This document shows, piece by piece, positions 45,301 to 55,145 of a stretch of DNA of 64,000 nucleotides (its first letter is position 1; the number at the start of each line of letters is the position of its first letter). The notes under the pieces were generated by a model. That model saw only the letters and a list, made by a program, of their open reading frames with translations, made no database searches and was not told the origin of the DNA. The position numbers and the translations under genes were made by a program. Source of the stretch: Alkalihalobacillus deserti (lineage in GTDB: Bacteria > Bacillota > Bacilli > Bacillales > Bacillaceae_D); NCBI RefSeq assembly GCF_020734105.1, contig NZ_JAJAFR010000004.1, forward strand, positions 310,001 through 374,000. Direction: 5' to 3'.

Positions 45301-46263
45301 ATGTATATTCAACGATTAATTCTATTATTGTTACCAGTTTTACTGATGATTGGTTGTGCCGATGTAAATACAAGCTCTGCAAATAGAGTTGGCCTGTTAC
45401 TAGAAGATACGATAGACGATCAAGGTTGGAACAGCAAAGGCTATAAAGGCTTATTAAATATTCATTCCAATCTTAATGTCGAAGTTACGTTTAAGGAAGA
45501 TATGAATACAGAGTTAAAGGTTTCAAAGGCAGTGGAAGAATTTGTTTCTGATGATAATGTTAATCTTATTTTTGGACACGGGAAATTTTTTGCAGACCTA
45601 TTCACAGAAATCGCTCCGAATTATCCAGAAGTCCATTTCGTAAGTTTTAATGGAGACGTGGAAGGAAAGAATGTAACAAGTATTCATTTTGATAGCTACG
45701 CAATGGGTTATTTTGCCGGAATGATTGCAGCGGCCATGTCTGAGACGGGACATGTAGGAGTTATCGCAGCATTCCCTTGGCAACCTGAAATCGAAGGCTT
45801 TGAAGCGGGAGCTGCTCTTTATGGCGATTCTTTAAATGTTCATGTCAACTTTGTAGAAGAATGGGCTGATAGTGAACGAGCTTTAAAATACTTTGAAGAG
45901 TTAAAAGAAACTGGCGTAGATGTGTTTTATCCTGCAGGAGATGGCTATCACGTTCAAGTAATTAAAGAAACCAAAAAAGAGGGATTATACGCCATTGGTT
46001 TTGTTGGTGATCAATCCGATTTAGGGGAAACAACAGTCTTAACAAGTACAGTCCAGCATGTAGATGAATTATATGAATTAATTGTAAGACTCTATTATAG
46101 GCAGGAATTAGAAATGGGTAATCTAAAGTTTGATTTTGCAGATGGGGTTATCAGTTTAGGGACCTTCAGTTCAAAGGTCCCAGAAGAAATTAAATTACAA
46201 ATAGAAGAGGCTGTTCAGATTTATACGGAGACTGGCGAATTGCCAACGGAACCTATTTTATAA
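45301..46263 (+). CDS. med: Med-like BMP-family lipoprotein, competence regulator
   Basis: A 320-residue lipoprotein (MYIQRLILLLLPVLLMIGC, Cys in M-I-G-C) with a Bmp/periplasmic-binding fold: VGLLLEDTIDDQGWNSKGYK, then IFGHGKFFADLF and DSYAMGYFAGMIAAAMSE. B. subtilis Med is 317 residues, raises comK expression and sits directly before comZ, as here. Bmp proteins bind nucleosides; ligand here unknown. TAGGGAGAG precedes the ATG at 45301. Confidence 0.88.
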   Translation: MYIQRLILLLLPVLLMIGCADVNTSSANRVGLLLEDTIDDQGWNSKGYKGLLNIHSNLNVEVTFKEDMNTELKVSKAVEEFVSDDNVNLIFGHGKFFADLFTEIAPNYPEVHFVSFNGDVEGKNVTSIHFDSYAMGYFAGMIAAAMSETGHVGVIAAFPWQPEIEGFEAGAALYGDSLNVHVNFVEEWADSERALKYFEELKETGVDVFYPAGDGYHVQVIKETKKEGLYAIGFVGDQSDLGETTVLTSTVQHVDELYELIVRLYYRQELEMGNLKFDFADGVISLGTFSSKVPEEIKLQIEEAVQIYTETGELPTEPIL

Positions 46264-46332
46264 CGTACTTGCTTTTAAGTGACTTGTCATAGTATGGTAA
46301 TGAGGAAAGATCAGAGAATGAGGAGGATAATT

Positions 46333-46521
46333 GTGAATAATCCTGAAATGAATATGAAATTTATGCAAATTGCTATGAAGCATCTCCCAGATGGGAAAAA
46401 GTTCCTTGATGATAAAGGGATTGAATTAAACATGGAAGACCTACAACCGATGTTAGAACTTTTACTTAATGTCATGAACGAAGCGTATGAGTTAGGGAAA
46501 AATGATAGTAATCAAGAGTAA
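46333..46521 (+). CDS. comZ: ComZ, competence-associated small protein
   Basis: A 62-residue protein: FMQIAMKHLPDGKKFLDDKG, IELNMEDLQPMLELL and NEAYELGKNDSN closely follow B. subtilis ComZ, which lowers comG expression. AGGAGGATAATT fits the GTG at 46333. It follows med by 69 bp in the med-comZ pair; a terminator follows. Confidence 0.88.
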   Translation: MNNPEMNMKFMQIAMKHLPDGKKFLDDKGIELNMEDLQPMLELLLNVMNEAYELGKNDSNQE

Positions 46522-46541
46522 ATTAAATAAAAATACATAGT

Positions 46542-46578
46542 AGCTCGACCGAATCAATTCGGACCGAGCTTTTGTTTT
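46542..46578 (+). terminator. Terminator of med-comZ
   Basis: AGCTCG-CCGAA and TTCGG-CGAGCT pair with a small bulge, followed by TTTTGTTTTT. Confidence 0.85.
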
Positions 46579-46701
46579 TGACATGGTTTCCAACTTTTTA
46601 AGCCACCTAAATTGAGTCTATGAGTTAAGTCTGTTATAGATATCTCTGAAAATAGCGATTGACGTTAGTTACCCTGTTGATAACTTAGAGGAGGAGATTA
46701 G

Positions 46702-47022
46702 ATGGAAAAAACAGAGAAGTTAAAAGTTTTTGCACAGGAAATGAAAGAAGGCTTTCAGCTTGTGAAAGAAAAGCGTGATGAAGAAGCTATTAAAAAATTG
46801 CAACCTTTTATACAGTTAATGAGACAAAGTCAGGCCCCACATATCCGACTTTTTGCTTCTTATAGTCTTGCGCAAATCCGTACAGGTGACTTAGAGGGAT
46901 TTTTACAAACTTATAGTGAAGTAAAAGAAATGAATCCTAAAACAGAAGAGGAACTTAAATTTAAGCAACAGCTTGATGGTTTTTTTAATGATTTAATGGA
47001 AGAGTTACAAAAGGAAGATTGA
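46702..47022 (+). CDS. Hypothetical soluble helical protein (106 aa)
   Basis: A 106-residue protein made of amphipathic helices (MKEGFQLVKEKRDEEAIKKL; PHIRLFASYSLAQIRTGDLE; FLQTYSEVKEMNPKTEEELK), resembling tetratricopeptide-like helical pairs. GAGGAGA precedes the ATG. No named family. It stands alone between comZ and a convergent gene. Confidence 0.7.
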   Translation: MEKTEKLKVFAQEMKEGFQLVKEKRDEEAIKKLQPFIQLMRQSQAPHIRLFASYSLAQIRTGDLEGFLQTYSEVKEMNPKTEEELKFKQQLDGFFNDLMEELQKED

Positions 47023-47074
47023 TTCTTAGACAAGGCACATCTTAATAACGAAAGTATCTTTTTGTCTAATTAGT

Positions 47075-47153
47075 TGCAATGGCTTCACTCGCTGCTCGCT
47101 CCTCTTAGAAAACCACTAAGAGGAAGCTCAAAACCTTGCAGCGGCTTCGCTCA
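47075..47153 (-). repeat. Interspersed hairpin repeat, copy B
   Basis: The reverse complement matches copy A at 42015-42095 closely over about 80 bp, including the stem CCTCTTAG/CTAAGAGG and the arm CGAGCAGCGAGTGAAGCCAT. It sits in the gap after the helical hypothetical gene. Confidence 0.8.
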
Positions 47154-47154
47154 G

Positions 47155-47185
47155 AACGCTAACATTAATCGTTAGCGTTTTTGTT
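47155..47185 (+). terminator. Rho-independent terminator
   Basis: AACGCTAAC and GTTAGCGTT form a perfect 9-bp stem around ATTAATC, followed by TTTGTTTTTT. It closes the 106-residue gene and overlaps the end of the convergent one. Confidence 0.85.
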
Positions 47186-47497
47186 TTTTGAACTAGTTTT
47201 ATTCGTACTATCTATTTTATTTTGACTAAAGTAGGAAGAGACAGCCCCAGCTAATGGTGCTAATTTATCAATGAATGGACCAAGTGATTGGACAAGTGCA
47301 AAAATACTTTCGAGCTGATCTGGTTGCTTATTGTCTGGAGATTGGTTTTCTTCAGAAGATTGCGGATCTTCGGGTTTCAATTTTGATTCTGTGTCATCCG
47401 TATCTTTTTCTTCTTGTTCTGGTGGCATCGGGGGTCGACCGAACATAAAATCTGAAAAAAAGTCTCTTTGTGGTTGGGGTTTCTGTTCATTACTCAT
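47165..47497 (-). CDS. Hypothetical low-complexity acidic/proline protein (110 aa)
   Basis: A 110-residue protein. Residues 1-65 are disordered, rich in Pro, Glu and Gln (FFSDFMFGRPPMPPEQEE). Residues about 66-95 form a helix (LESIFALVQSLGPFIDKLAP). The tail is rich in Lys/Asn. AGGAGGG fits the ATG at 47497. It may be a spore- or surface-associated protein, but no family is recognised. Confidence 0.65.
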   Translation of the reverse strand: MSNEQKPQPQRDFFSDFMFGRPPMPPEQEEKDTDDTESKLKPEDPQSSEENQSPDNKQPDQLESIFALVQSLGPFIDKLAPLAGAVSSYFSQNKIDSTNKTSSKNKNAND

Positions 47498-47615
47498 ATT
47501 TTTCCCTCCTATTCTGTTCTCCATAATATTATACGGGTTGTTCTCTTTTTCTGTGTAAAGACTAAGGCCTATTTACAAGGATAAAATATAGACAGAGATT
47601 GAAAGATGAGTTAAA

Positions 47616-47634
47616 ATTAGTATCAGGTACTAAT
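47616..47634. promoter_or_regulatory. FapR operator before fabH
   Basis: ATTAGTATCAGGTACTAAT is palindromic (ATTAGTA/TACTAAT) and matches the FapR consensus ATTAGTACCTGATACTAAT when read on the other strand. It lies 49 bp upstream of the fabH start. FapR represses fatty-acid synthesis genes and is released by malonyl-CoA. Confidence 0.9.
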
Positions 47635-47682
47635 ATAAACCCAAACAATCGTGTTTTTTAATCGCGAAAGGGGAACTAAAAA

Positions 47683-48621
47683 ATGACAAAAGCGGGAATC
47701 ATTGGCATGGGTAGCTATATTGGAGAAGAGCTCGTTACAAATGCTGATTTAGAAAAAAAAGTAGATACAAATGATGAGTGGATTAGAACGAGAACTGGAA
47801 TAGAGGAAAGAAGGTTTGCTCCTCAAGATGTCGACAGTTCAGATATGGCTTATATTGCTGCTAAAAATGCTTTGGAGCATGCCGAACTCTCAGCAGAGGA
47901 GCTAGATTTAATTTTAGTTGCGACGGTTACTCCTGATATGCCATTTCCAAGTGTGTCGTCATTAATTCAACATCGTCTCGGTGCAACAAAAGCAGCTGCA
48001 ATGGATATTAGCGCTGCATGTGCGGGGTTTATTTATGGATTGGCTACAGGGCAACAATTTATTGAAAATGGCGCTTACAAACATATTCTTGTCGTTGGTG
48101 TAGAAAAATTATCTAAAATTACTAATTTCGAAGACCGTAATACAGCTGTATTGTTTGGAGATGGTGCTGGTGCTGCGATTCTTGGACCTGTTTCCGAAGA
48201 CAAAGGTATATTGGCCTTTGAATTAGGCGCTGATGGTTCAGGCGCGATGCATATTAACAAACAAGGGTCATTTTTAGAAATGAATGGTCGTGAAGTGTTT
48301 AAATTTGCTGTGCGTCAAATGGGCGACTCGGCTTTAAAGGTTCTTGAAAAAGCAGGATTAACAAAAGAAGAATGCGACTTTCTTGTGCCCCACCAAGCAA
48401 ATATAAGAATTATGGAAGCGGCTAGACAACGTCTAGATCTTCCAATTGAAAAAATGTCGAAAACGGTTCATAAGTACGGGAATACATCTTCTGCATCAAT
48501 TCCAATGGCTATGGTGGATGAGTTACAAAGTGGTAAGATTAAGGACGGAGATGTTCTTGTATTAGTTGGTTTTGGAGCAGGACTTGTTTGGGGCTCTGTT
48601 GCGATTAGATGGGGCAAGTAA
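47683..48621 (+). CDS. fabH: Beta-ketoacyl-ACP synthase III
   Basis: A 312-residue KAS III. The catalytic triad is visible: C113 in [12 protein letters not shown], His in VPHQANIRI and Asn in [10 protein letters not shown]. It condenses acyl-CoA primers with malonyl-ACP to start (branched) fatty-acid synthesis. It occupies the fabHA position after comZ and has a FapR site upstream. It forms an operon with fabF. Confidence 0.95.
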   Translation: MTKAGIIGMGSYIGEELVTNADLEKKVDTNDEWIRTRTGIEERRFAPQDVDSSDMAYIAAKNALEHAELSAEELDLILVATVTPDMPFPSVSSLIQHRLGATKAAAMDISAACAGFIYGLATGQQFIENGAYKHILVVGVEKLSKITNFEDRNTAVLFGDGAGAAILGPVSEDKGILAFELGADGSGAMHINKQGSFLEMNGREVFKFAVRQMGDSALKVLEKAGLTKEECDFLVPHQANIRIMEAARQRLDLPIEKMSKTVHKYGNTSSASIPMAMVDELQSGKIKDGDVLVLVGFGAGLVWGSVAIRWGK

Positions 48622-48675
48622 AAATGTAATTAGGGCAGGATAAGAAGATAGATGAACGAGAAGGAGAGAACATTC

Positions 48676-49917
48676 GTGGAAAAAAAACGTGTCGTAATAA
48701 CAGGAATGGGAGCTGTAACTCCTTTAGGTCTTGATGTTGCAACAACTTGGAAAAACCTGATCGAAGGGAAATCTGGAGTTGGTCCTCTAACAAGAGTACC
48801 AGCTAGTGAGTTTCCGATGAAAGTTGCAGCTGAGATTCGTGATTTTGATCCGGGTGCTTTCGTTGATAAGAAGGAAGCAAGAAAAATGGACAGATTCACA
48901 CAATTTGCTGTAGCAGCTTCTTTAATGGCATTAAAAGATGCAAATCTAGAAATAACGGAAGATATTGCACCTAGAGTCGGGGTCTGGATTGGATCTGGAA
49001 TCGGTGGTATGGAAACGTATGAGCAAAACTTTCGTCAATTTCTTGAAAAAGGACATCGTCGTGTAAGTCCATTTTTTGTGCCAATGATGATTCCTGATAT
49101 GGCTTCTGGACAAGTTTCAATTATTACGGGAGCGAAAGGAATTAATTCATGCACCGTAACAGCTTGTGCGTCTGGGACAAATTCAATTGGAGATGCTTTC
49201 AAAGTTATTCAACGTGGTGATGCTGATATTATGATTACTGGTGGCTCTGAGGCACCTATTACGAATATGGCAGTAGCAGGATTCTGTTCAGCTAAAGCTG
49301 TTTCAACAAGTGAAGATCCAACAACAGCTTCACGTCCGTTTGATGCAAATCGAGATGGGTTTGTTATGGGTGAGGGAGCTGGAATTTTGATTATTGAAAG
49401 CTTAGAATCTGCTGTTAAGCGTGGAGCAACTATTTATGCTGAGATCGTTGGTTACGGGGCCACTGGAGATGCTCATCATTTAACAGCTCCTGCACCTGAA
49501 GGAGAAGGTGGAGCAAGAGCAATGAAGCAAGCAATCGATGATGCTGGTCTAGAACCAGCAGAAATAGATTACTTAAACGCACATGGTACAAGTACGCCGT
49601 ATAATGATAAATTTGAGACAATGGCTGCTAAAACTGTATTTGGCGAACATGCTTATAAAATGGCAGTGAGTTCAACAAAATCGATGACAGGGCATCTTTT
49701 AGGGGCAGCTGGTGCTGTAGAAGCGATCTTTTCCGTTAAGGCGATTCAAGAGGGCATGATTCCTCCAACAATTAATTATGAGACACCTGATCCAGAGTGT
49801 GATCTTGATTATGTTCCAAATGAAGCACGCAAGCAACGAGTACGAGCTGCTGTAAGTAATTCACTTGGATTTGGCGGACATAACGCTACTCTTGTTTTTA
49901 AAGAGTATTTAAATTAA
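48676..49917 (+). CDS. fabF: Beta-ketoacyl-ACP synthase II
   Basis: A 413-residue KAS II. Catalytic Cys164 lies in [11 protein letters not shown]; the two histidines are in [11 protein letters not shown] and [17 protein letters not shown]. It elongates acyl-ACP chains. GAAGGAGAG fits the GTG at 48676; an ATG at 48652 lacks a site. A strong terminator ends the unit. Confidence 0.96.
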   Translation: MEKKRVVITGMGAVTPLGLDVATTWKNLIEGKSGVGPLTRVPASEFPMKVAAEIRDFDPGAFVDKKEARKMDRFTQFAVAASLMALKDANLEITEDIAPRVGVWIGSGIGGMETYEQNFRQFLEKGHRRVSPFFVPMMIPDMASGQVSIITGAKGINSCTVTACASGTNSIGDAFKVIQRGDADIMITGGSEAPITNMAVAGFCSAKAVSTSEDPTTASRPFDANRDGFVMGEGAGILIIESLESAVKRGATIYAEIVGYGATGDAHHLTAPAPEGEGGARAMKQAIDDAGLEPAEIDYLNAHGTSTPYNDKFETMAAKTVFGEHAYKMAVSSTKSMTGHLLGAAGAVEAIFSVKAIQEGMIPPTINYETPDPECDLDYVPNEARKQRVRAAVSNSLGFGGHNATLVFKEYLN

Positions 49918-49923
49918 TAAACA

Positions 49924-49975
49924 AGCTGCCTCCATTGATTATTTTTTAATATCAATGGAGGCAGCTATTTTTTTC
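49924..49975. terminator. Terminator of fabHF
   Basis: AGCTGCCTCCATTGAT and ATCAATGGAGGCAGCT form a perfect 16-bp stem followed by ATTTTTTTC. It can also serve the convergent LCP gene. Confidence 0.92.
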
Positions 49976-50984
49976 ATTTACTCTTTTTTCTTTTATCAGA
50001 CTGCTTAGCAAAAAACTGATTTACCGCTTCAAGATTTTTTTTCAAATCCATCTGTAAAACAGAACCTGCATGTTGATAATAAGCATCTTCAAAACTGCCC
50101 TCTATTGGTATACGAAGTGTTCTTATCTCATCAATTGGGTTAAGGACTACGTCACGCCCTAGACTAAGCAATTTAGTTGTGTGAATATTGGTGTCAAGGT
50201 GGGGCTCAATCATTCCGGTCAATTTCGGAATTTTACTGATTCCAGATATGGTGAAAAGCTCATTCGTAAGCAAAGTTAGAACTTCTTGTTGCCGGCGAAC
50301 GCGACCAAAATCATTTTCTCGATCTTTACGGAAACGTACATAACTTAGCGTGTCTTCTCCGTCTATTACGTATTCTCCTGGCTGAAAATTAATGGAGTTA
50401 CTTGGATCATACATTCGGTCTTCGATGGTGATGGTAAGCCCATTTGGAGCGATGGTATCGACTAATTGGATGAAGCCATTAAAATTTACTAATGCATAGT
50501 AATGGATATCTAAACCGAAATTGTGTTCAATGGTCTCTTGAAGCAATTCCACTCCTCCAAATGCAAAGGCTGCATTTATTTTATTATTAGATCGTCCAGG
50601 AATTTCTACGTATGAATCCCGCATAATAGAAGCGATTTTACTGTCACCATTTAATGGATTGTATTGTGCAACCATGATAGTGTCAGTTCGAGCTAACCCA
50701 ACGTTTGATTTATCGACTCCGACTAACAAAACATTGATGGGTTCATTGTTTTCAGGCTCTTTCGTAGATAATAATTTTTTAGGAGAATGTTTTTTCGGAC
50801 TTAACGGCATTTCGCGCGACTGTATTATTTGTTTTTCTGAGATCGTTTTACCTGCTTCATATTGCAGATATATATAACCTCCTATTGTTAGCAGCAGAAG
50901 TGGAACAACAATTAATAAGGCTGTAACAGCTTTTTTTATATGTGCCCATCTTTTTTTCCTTTTTTCTTGTTTTCGGGTAGACAT
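49974..50984 (-). CDS. LytR-CpsA-Psr (LCP) family cell-wall transferase
   Basis: A 336-residue type II membrane protein: short basic cytoplasmic end, one transmembrane segment (residues about 18-40), then an extracellular LCP domain with LLVGVDKSNVGLARTDTIMV, SIMRDSYVEIPGRSNNKINA and RFRKDRENDFGRVRRQQEVL. LCP enzymes attach anionic polymers such as teichoic acids to peptidoglycan. AAGGAGGG precedes the ATG. Confidence 0.92.
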   Translation of the reverse strand: MSTRKQEKRKKRWAHIKKAVTALLIVVPLLLLTIGGYIYLQYEAGKTISEKQIIQSREMPLSPKKHSPKKLLSTKEPENNEPINVLLVGVDKSNVGLARTDTIMVAQYNPLNGDSKIASIMRDSYVEIPGRSNNKINAAFAFGGVELLQETIEHNFGLDIHYYALVNFNGFIQLVDTIAPNGLTITIEDRMYDPSNSINFQPGEYVIDGEDTLSYVRFRKDRENDFGRVRRQQEVLTLLTNELFTISGISKIPKLTGMIEPHLDTNIHTTKLLSLGRDVVLNPIDEIRTLRIPIEGSFEDAYYQHAGSVLQMDLKKNLEAVNQFFAKQSDKRKKSK

Positions 50985-51189
50985 ATGGAGCCCTCCTTAC
51001 GTTCCCGCTCTGAATATAGGTTGGTCCTGTGTAGAACACTATATTTGACAAAGAATACATGGAAACGAACTTGAATTCATAGTATTATTATTCGTTAGAG
51101 AGTACGATTTCATGAATGAAAATAATAATGAATGGATCGACGTTTTTTTCCATTTTGATAAACTAGCTTCTTCGAATAGGAGGAATGAG

Positions 51190-52470
51190 ATGGATTTTCA
51201 ATTAGCATATAAAGAAAAGCAGGTTTCAAATGCGTTAGAGGCGGTGTTATGGATAGAGCCTAATGAAGATATTGTCGTTCCACTTGCTGTAGGAGAACCA
51301 GCAGCATTAATTAATGCATTACCAAGCCACCAAGATCTTAAAGGGAACAGGCTATTTCAGATGTTATCGTTGCATCCAGTAGTAGAAGTAGCACCGGAAA
51401 AAGTAAAAATTATCTCGATGTTTTTAAATAAAGATGAGCGCAGAGCTTTTTACGATAAAGAAGTTGATTTATTACCGAATCACTTTTCAGATTTACCTGT
51501 TATTTTACAAGAAATATCACAGAACCTTGTTCTAATGGCAACGGTATCACGGATGAATAGAAAAGGCTTTTTTTCGCTTGGAACGAATTGTGATTATATC
51601 TCCACATTATTACCTTATGCAAAAAAAATTATCCTTGAGGTAAATGAGTTTATGCCTTATACGTATGGTGAAAACCAAATTCACATTTCAGATGTGGATG
51701 TTTTTTTTGAAAACCACCAAAAGCTTCCTGAAACGCCAGAAATTCCTTTAAGACAAGAAGATGAAATGATCGGTAAAAAGGTAGCATCAATGATTAATAA
51801 TGGAGATGTTCTACAAATTGGCTTTGGTGCAATTCCAAATGCAATTATGAATTATTTAACCAGCCACCGTGATCTAACGATATTTACTGAGATGATCCCT
51901 GATAAAGTTGTTGATTTATTTGATGCAGGGGTTGTGACGAATGCAAAAAACCCATTACACCCGGGAAGTTTGACAGCGACATTCGCTTTTGGTACGAAGA
52001 GGTTATATGACTTTATTAATAAAAATGAGCAAGTTCAAATGTACCCGGTTAATCAAACCAATGCAAGTTGTTTCATCTCGCAAATAGATCAGTTGGTTAC
52101 GATTAACGCCACTATAGAAGTAGACTTCTTAGGACAATGTAATTCTGAGTCGGTTGGAGGAAGGTTTTATTCTTCAACAGGGGGACAAGGGGATTTTGGC
52201 ATAGGCGCTCGAATGTCATCAAATGGTAAAGGAATCATTTGTTTGCACTCTACCGCAAAAGAAGGAACAATTTCTAAAATCGTCCCGACTTTAGCTAAAG
52301 GGTCTGTCACATCTACTTCTAAAAATGATGTAGATTACATTGTTACTGAATATGGAGTAGCTAAATTAAGAGGAAAGACTGTCCGGGAACGAGCAGAAGC
52401 CTTAATTAGTATTGCTCATCCGAAGTTCAGAGATGAGCTTCGTGAACAAGCTAAAGCGATGGGCTTATAA
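51190..52470 (+). CDS. Acetyl-CoA hydrolase/CoA-transferase family protein
   Basis: A 426-residue protein of the acetyl-CoA hydrolase/4-hydroxybutyrate CoA-transferase family. N-terminal half VPLAVGEPAALINAL; C-terminal half GDVLQIGFGAIPNAIM, LTIFTEMIPDKVVDL (probable catalytic Glu), GQCNSESVGG and GGQGDFGIGARMSS. It probably moves CoA between acyl-CoA and carboxylate; acceptor unknown. AGGAGG fits the ATG at 51190; the frame is open 26 codons upstream without a ribosome site. Confidence 0.88.
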   Translation: MDFQLAYKEKQVSNALEAVLWIEPNEDIVVPLAVGEPAALINALPSHQDLKGNRLFQMLSLHPVVEVAPEKVKIISMFLNKDERRAFYDKEVDLLPNHFSDLPVILQEISQNLVLMATVSRMNRKGFFSLGTNCDYISTLLPYAKKIILEVNEFMPYTYGENQIHISDVDVFFENHQKLPETPEIPLRQEDEMIGKKVASMINNGDVLQIGFGAIPNAIMNYLTSHRDLTIFTEMIPDKVVDLFDAGVVTNAKNPLHPGSLTATFAFGTKRLYDFINKNEQVQMYPVNQTNASCFISQIDQLVTINATIEVDFLGQCNSESVGGRFYSSTGGQGDFGIGARMSSNGKGIICLHSTAKEGTISKIVPTLAKGSVTSTSKNDVDYIVTEYGVAKLRGKTVRERAEALISIAHPKFRDELREQAKAMGL

Positions 52471-52476
52471 ATAAAA

Positions 52477-52502
52477 AGGACCGTTTCATAACAAACGGTC
52501 CT
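52477..52502. terminator. Bidirectional terminator
   Basis: AGGACCGTTT and AAACGGTCCT form a perfect 10-bp stem between the convergent CoA-transferase and nucleotidyltransferase genes. Confidence 0.8.
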
Positions 52503-52509
52503 CTCATTC

Positions 52510-55014
52510 TTATAGATGTGTTTGCAAAAGCCAGAATATGGCTTCTTTTTTTGTTGTGATTCTTTGATCAAGTTGCAAACAGGTCAATTGGTAAAGAATT
52601 TCTGAGAACTTGGGACCTGGTTTGATACCTTGTTCAATTAAGTCTTCTCCGGTTAATAATGGTTTAAACGTATGCCGTTTTTGGATATATTGTTCTAATT
52701 TCTTATTATTAGTTAGCAAAGCATAAAGGAGTATGTTTTCTTCTTTATAACTAGCATATTTTAGATGAATATCACTAAACAAAACGTTTGAATCAAACAA
52801 AATGGCTGTCATTTCTTCTAGTTGCTTCACAAGTTGTTGTTGCTTTGTCGTAATTGAATATCGTTTTACTTGATGTTTCCAGTTTTTCTGTTGAAACAAT
52901 AAAGCGACAAGATAAGTAAAGGGGTCTTGAAATCGATACGACTCAAGCCTCTTAATCGCAGTCATCATATGCTCATTAACCTTAAAGCCGAAAAGAGAAT
53001 CCCAAACTCCAATGTCCTCAAGATTCTTAATCCCAGGTGCGATTGAGTTTTCTTTTATCAATAATTCCATTTCATGTAGAAATCTAGTTGAACTTACTTG
53101 TTTTAACATGGGGCAAGCATCAATCGCTAAGTCATAGGTTTGCTTGGCCAGTTTATAATTAAACCGAATCGCAAAACGAACGGCTCGAATAATTCGAGTT
53201 GGATCTTCTATGAAGCTAAGTGTATGAAGGATGCGAATTTTTTTCTTTTTAATATCTTCTTTTCCTTGAAAAAAATCAATTAGGGTACCAAAGTGACTCT
53301 TGTTGATTTGTAGTGCCATGGCATTAATCGTAAAATCGCGTCTTCGTAAATCTTCTCTAAGATTTGAAGGTCTTACAACAGGTAATGTAGCAGGAGAATT
53401 GTAATATTCAGTCCTACAAGTGACAATATCAAGCTTTAAACCAGTTGGAGTTGTCCAAGTAGCTGTACCGAATTTTTCGTGAGTTTTAACGTCTCCACCT
53501 AAATGACCGGCAAGTAATTGTGCAAATGAAATGCCATCGCCCTCAACGACGATATCTATATCTTCATTTGGACGCTCGAGCAGGAAATCTCTTACGACGC
53601 CTCCGATTAAATAAACAGTCATTTGTTGCTCATCAGCAATTGTCCCTATTGTCAGAAGGAGTTTATAAATATCAGGTGACAATTGCTTCTTTATCATTTG
53701 AAGTACAGGTTCTACACTGAAGTTAGTTTGTTTATGTAACTGCTCAATGACATTCGTTCTTGAGAGAATTCCTACTACTTTTTTCTCGTTATTCACAATG
53801 GGGATACGTCCTATATTATGCTTCATCATCGTTTCTTGTATAGCTTCTAAAGAGGTGGTGGGATCTAAGACGACCAATTGAGTAGACATGTATCCTTTTA
53901 CAGGTGCATGCCCAAGGCCATGGTGGGTAGCTTTATCAACATCACGTCTCGAAATAACACCTATAAGTTCATTATGCTCGTTTAAAACAGGAAAGCCCGT
54001 ATGTCCATACTGATACATTTGTTCAAGTACAGAGTCAATGGAATCATCAGGTGAGACAGATTTTACAGGAGATGACATGATGTCTGCTGCGGTTATCGCT
54101 TTTCTTATCATTTGGTAAAGAGATGTTTGAACGATCCTTTTTACATAATCTAACTCTGTCTTTTTTACCGTTGCCGATGCTGCTTGACTATGGCCACCAC
54201 CACCGAGACTTTCCATAACGGAACGGAAATCCACTCTTTCTGAACTCGATCTCCCTACCACATACACATGATTTTTCATTTTAACGATTGAGATTACAGC
54301 ATCAACACCAGTGGACTCCATTATTTTTTTGGTGATTGTAGCGAGGCCTCCGATATAGGTTGCTTGCTCATAAGAGGAGATGAAGATGGTAATGCCATTG
54401 ACTAGCTGTTCTTCTCCGTTGGTTAAAAGCACGTGTAGCAATTGTTTTTCATCAGCTGTTAACACTTGCTCTTGGAATCGATCAATTAATGTAACGTCCA
54501 TATGTAAGTCTATAAGTAGAGAAGCAACATATAGATCTCTAGCAGTAGTTTGTGGGAACGTGAAGTTTCCGGTATCTGTGTATAGACCTAAACCAAAAAG
54601 CGTTGCTTCGAATGGACTTATCGATAGCTCCATTTCCATTAAGTGATCGAAAAGAAGTGTGATCGCTGCCCCGTATTTTTCAATATATCTTATTCCTGTT
54701 GTTAGATCTCCTTCTTTTGGTGAATGATGATCATAGACAATCGTTTGAACATCAGCACCGAGAGAGGGCAAAGGGATACCAGTTCGTTTAATTGATGCAA
54801 CATCAACAAGAATAAGAGTTTCTAGTTTTCCCCAATTGATCTCTTCATACGAAGAGAATGCTAATTGATCTCGGTATATAGCAAGAAAGGATTTAACTGT
54901 TGGATGTTGCTTATCTGTTAAAGCTACTTTTGCGTTAGGATGGAGTTTTTGAGCAGCAAGTAAACAAGCTAACCCATCGAAATCAAGATTGATATGTGAG
55001 ACTATAACTTCCAT
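52510..55014 (-). CDS. DHH phosphoesterase - CBS pair - tRNA nucleotidyltransferase/poly(A) polymerase fusion
   Basis: An 834-residue fusion. Residues 1-300 are a DHH/DHHA1 phosphoesterase (INLDFDGLACL; DHH at 95-97; GGGGHSQAA at 271-279). Residues about 308-430 are two CBS domains. Residues about 465-834 are a class II nucleotidyltransferase: GGVVRD (471-476), D485-x-D487 metal ligands, RRDFTINAMAL and DPTRIIRAVRFAIRF. Such fusions in other bacteria are A-adding or CC-adding tRNA enzymes; which one needs testing. Some related bacteria split CCA addition between two enzymes. AAAGAGGAA precedes the ATG. Confidence 0.9.
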   Translation of the reverse strand: MEVIVSHINLDFDGLACLLAAQKLHPNAKVALTDKQHPTVKSFLAIYRDQLAFSSYEEINWGKLETLILVDVASIKRTGIPLPSLGADVQTIVYDHHSPKEGDLTTGIRYIEKYGAAITLLFDHLMEMELSISPFEATLFGLGLYTDTGNFTFPQTTARDLYVASLLIDLHMDVTLIDRFQEQVLTADEKQLLHVLLTNGEEQLVNGITIFISSYEQATYIGGLATITKKIMESTGVDAVISIVKMKNHVYVVGRSSSERVDFRSVMESLGGGGHSQAASATVKKTELDYVKRIVQTSLYQMIRKAITAADIMSSPVKSVSPDDSIDSVLEQMYQYGHTGFPVLNEHNELIGVISRRDVDKATHHGLGHAPVKGYMSTQLVVLDPTTSLEAIQETMMKHNIGRIPIVNNEKKVVGILSRTNVIEQLHKQTNFSVEPVLQMIKKQLSPDIYKLLLTIGTIADEQQMTVYLIGGVVRDFLLERPNEDIDIVVEGDGISFAQLLAGHLGGDVKTHEKFGTATWTTPTGLKLDIVTCRTEYYNSPATLPVVRPSNLREDLRRRDFTINAMALQINKSHFGTLIDFFQGKEDIKKKKIRILHTLSFIEDPTRIIRAVRFAIRFNYKLAKQTYDLAIDACPMLKQVSSTRFLHEMELLIKENSIAPGIKNLEDIGVWDSLFGFKVNEHMMTAIKRLESYRFQDPFTYLVALLFQQKNWKHQVKRYSITTKQQQLVKQLEEMTAILFDSNVLFSDIHLKYASYKEENILLYALLTNNKKLEQYIQKRHTFKPLLTGEDLIEQGIKPGPKFSEILYQLTCLQLDQRITTKKEAIFWLLQTHL

Positions 55015-55145
55015 CTATTTATTCCTCTTTTCCATTACTTTCTTTAAGTGTAACAAATTCTTTTATTTAATGATAAGCAAAAAAAAGAAGAGTTTTAGAG
55101 GTCGCTTAAAAGGTTGTTTATTACCTTTTAAAGTGGCTTCGAGTT

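Noticed and set aside
48652-48675. Upstream ATG for fabF
   Set aside because: GAAGGAGAG is positioned for the GTG at 48676, which yields the standard FabF N-terminus.
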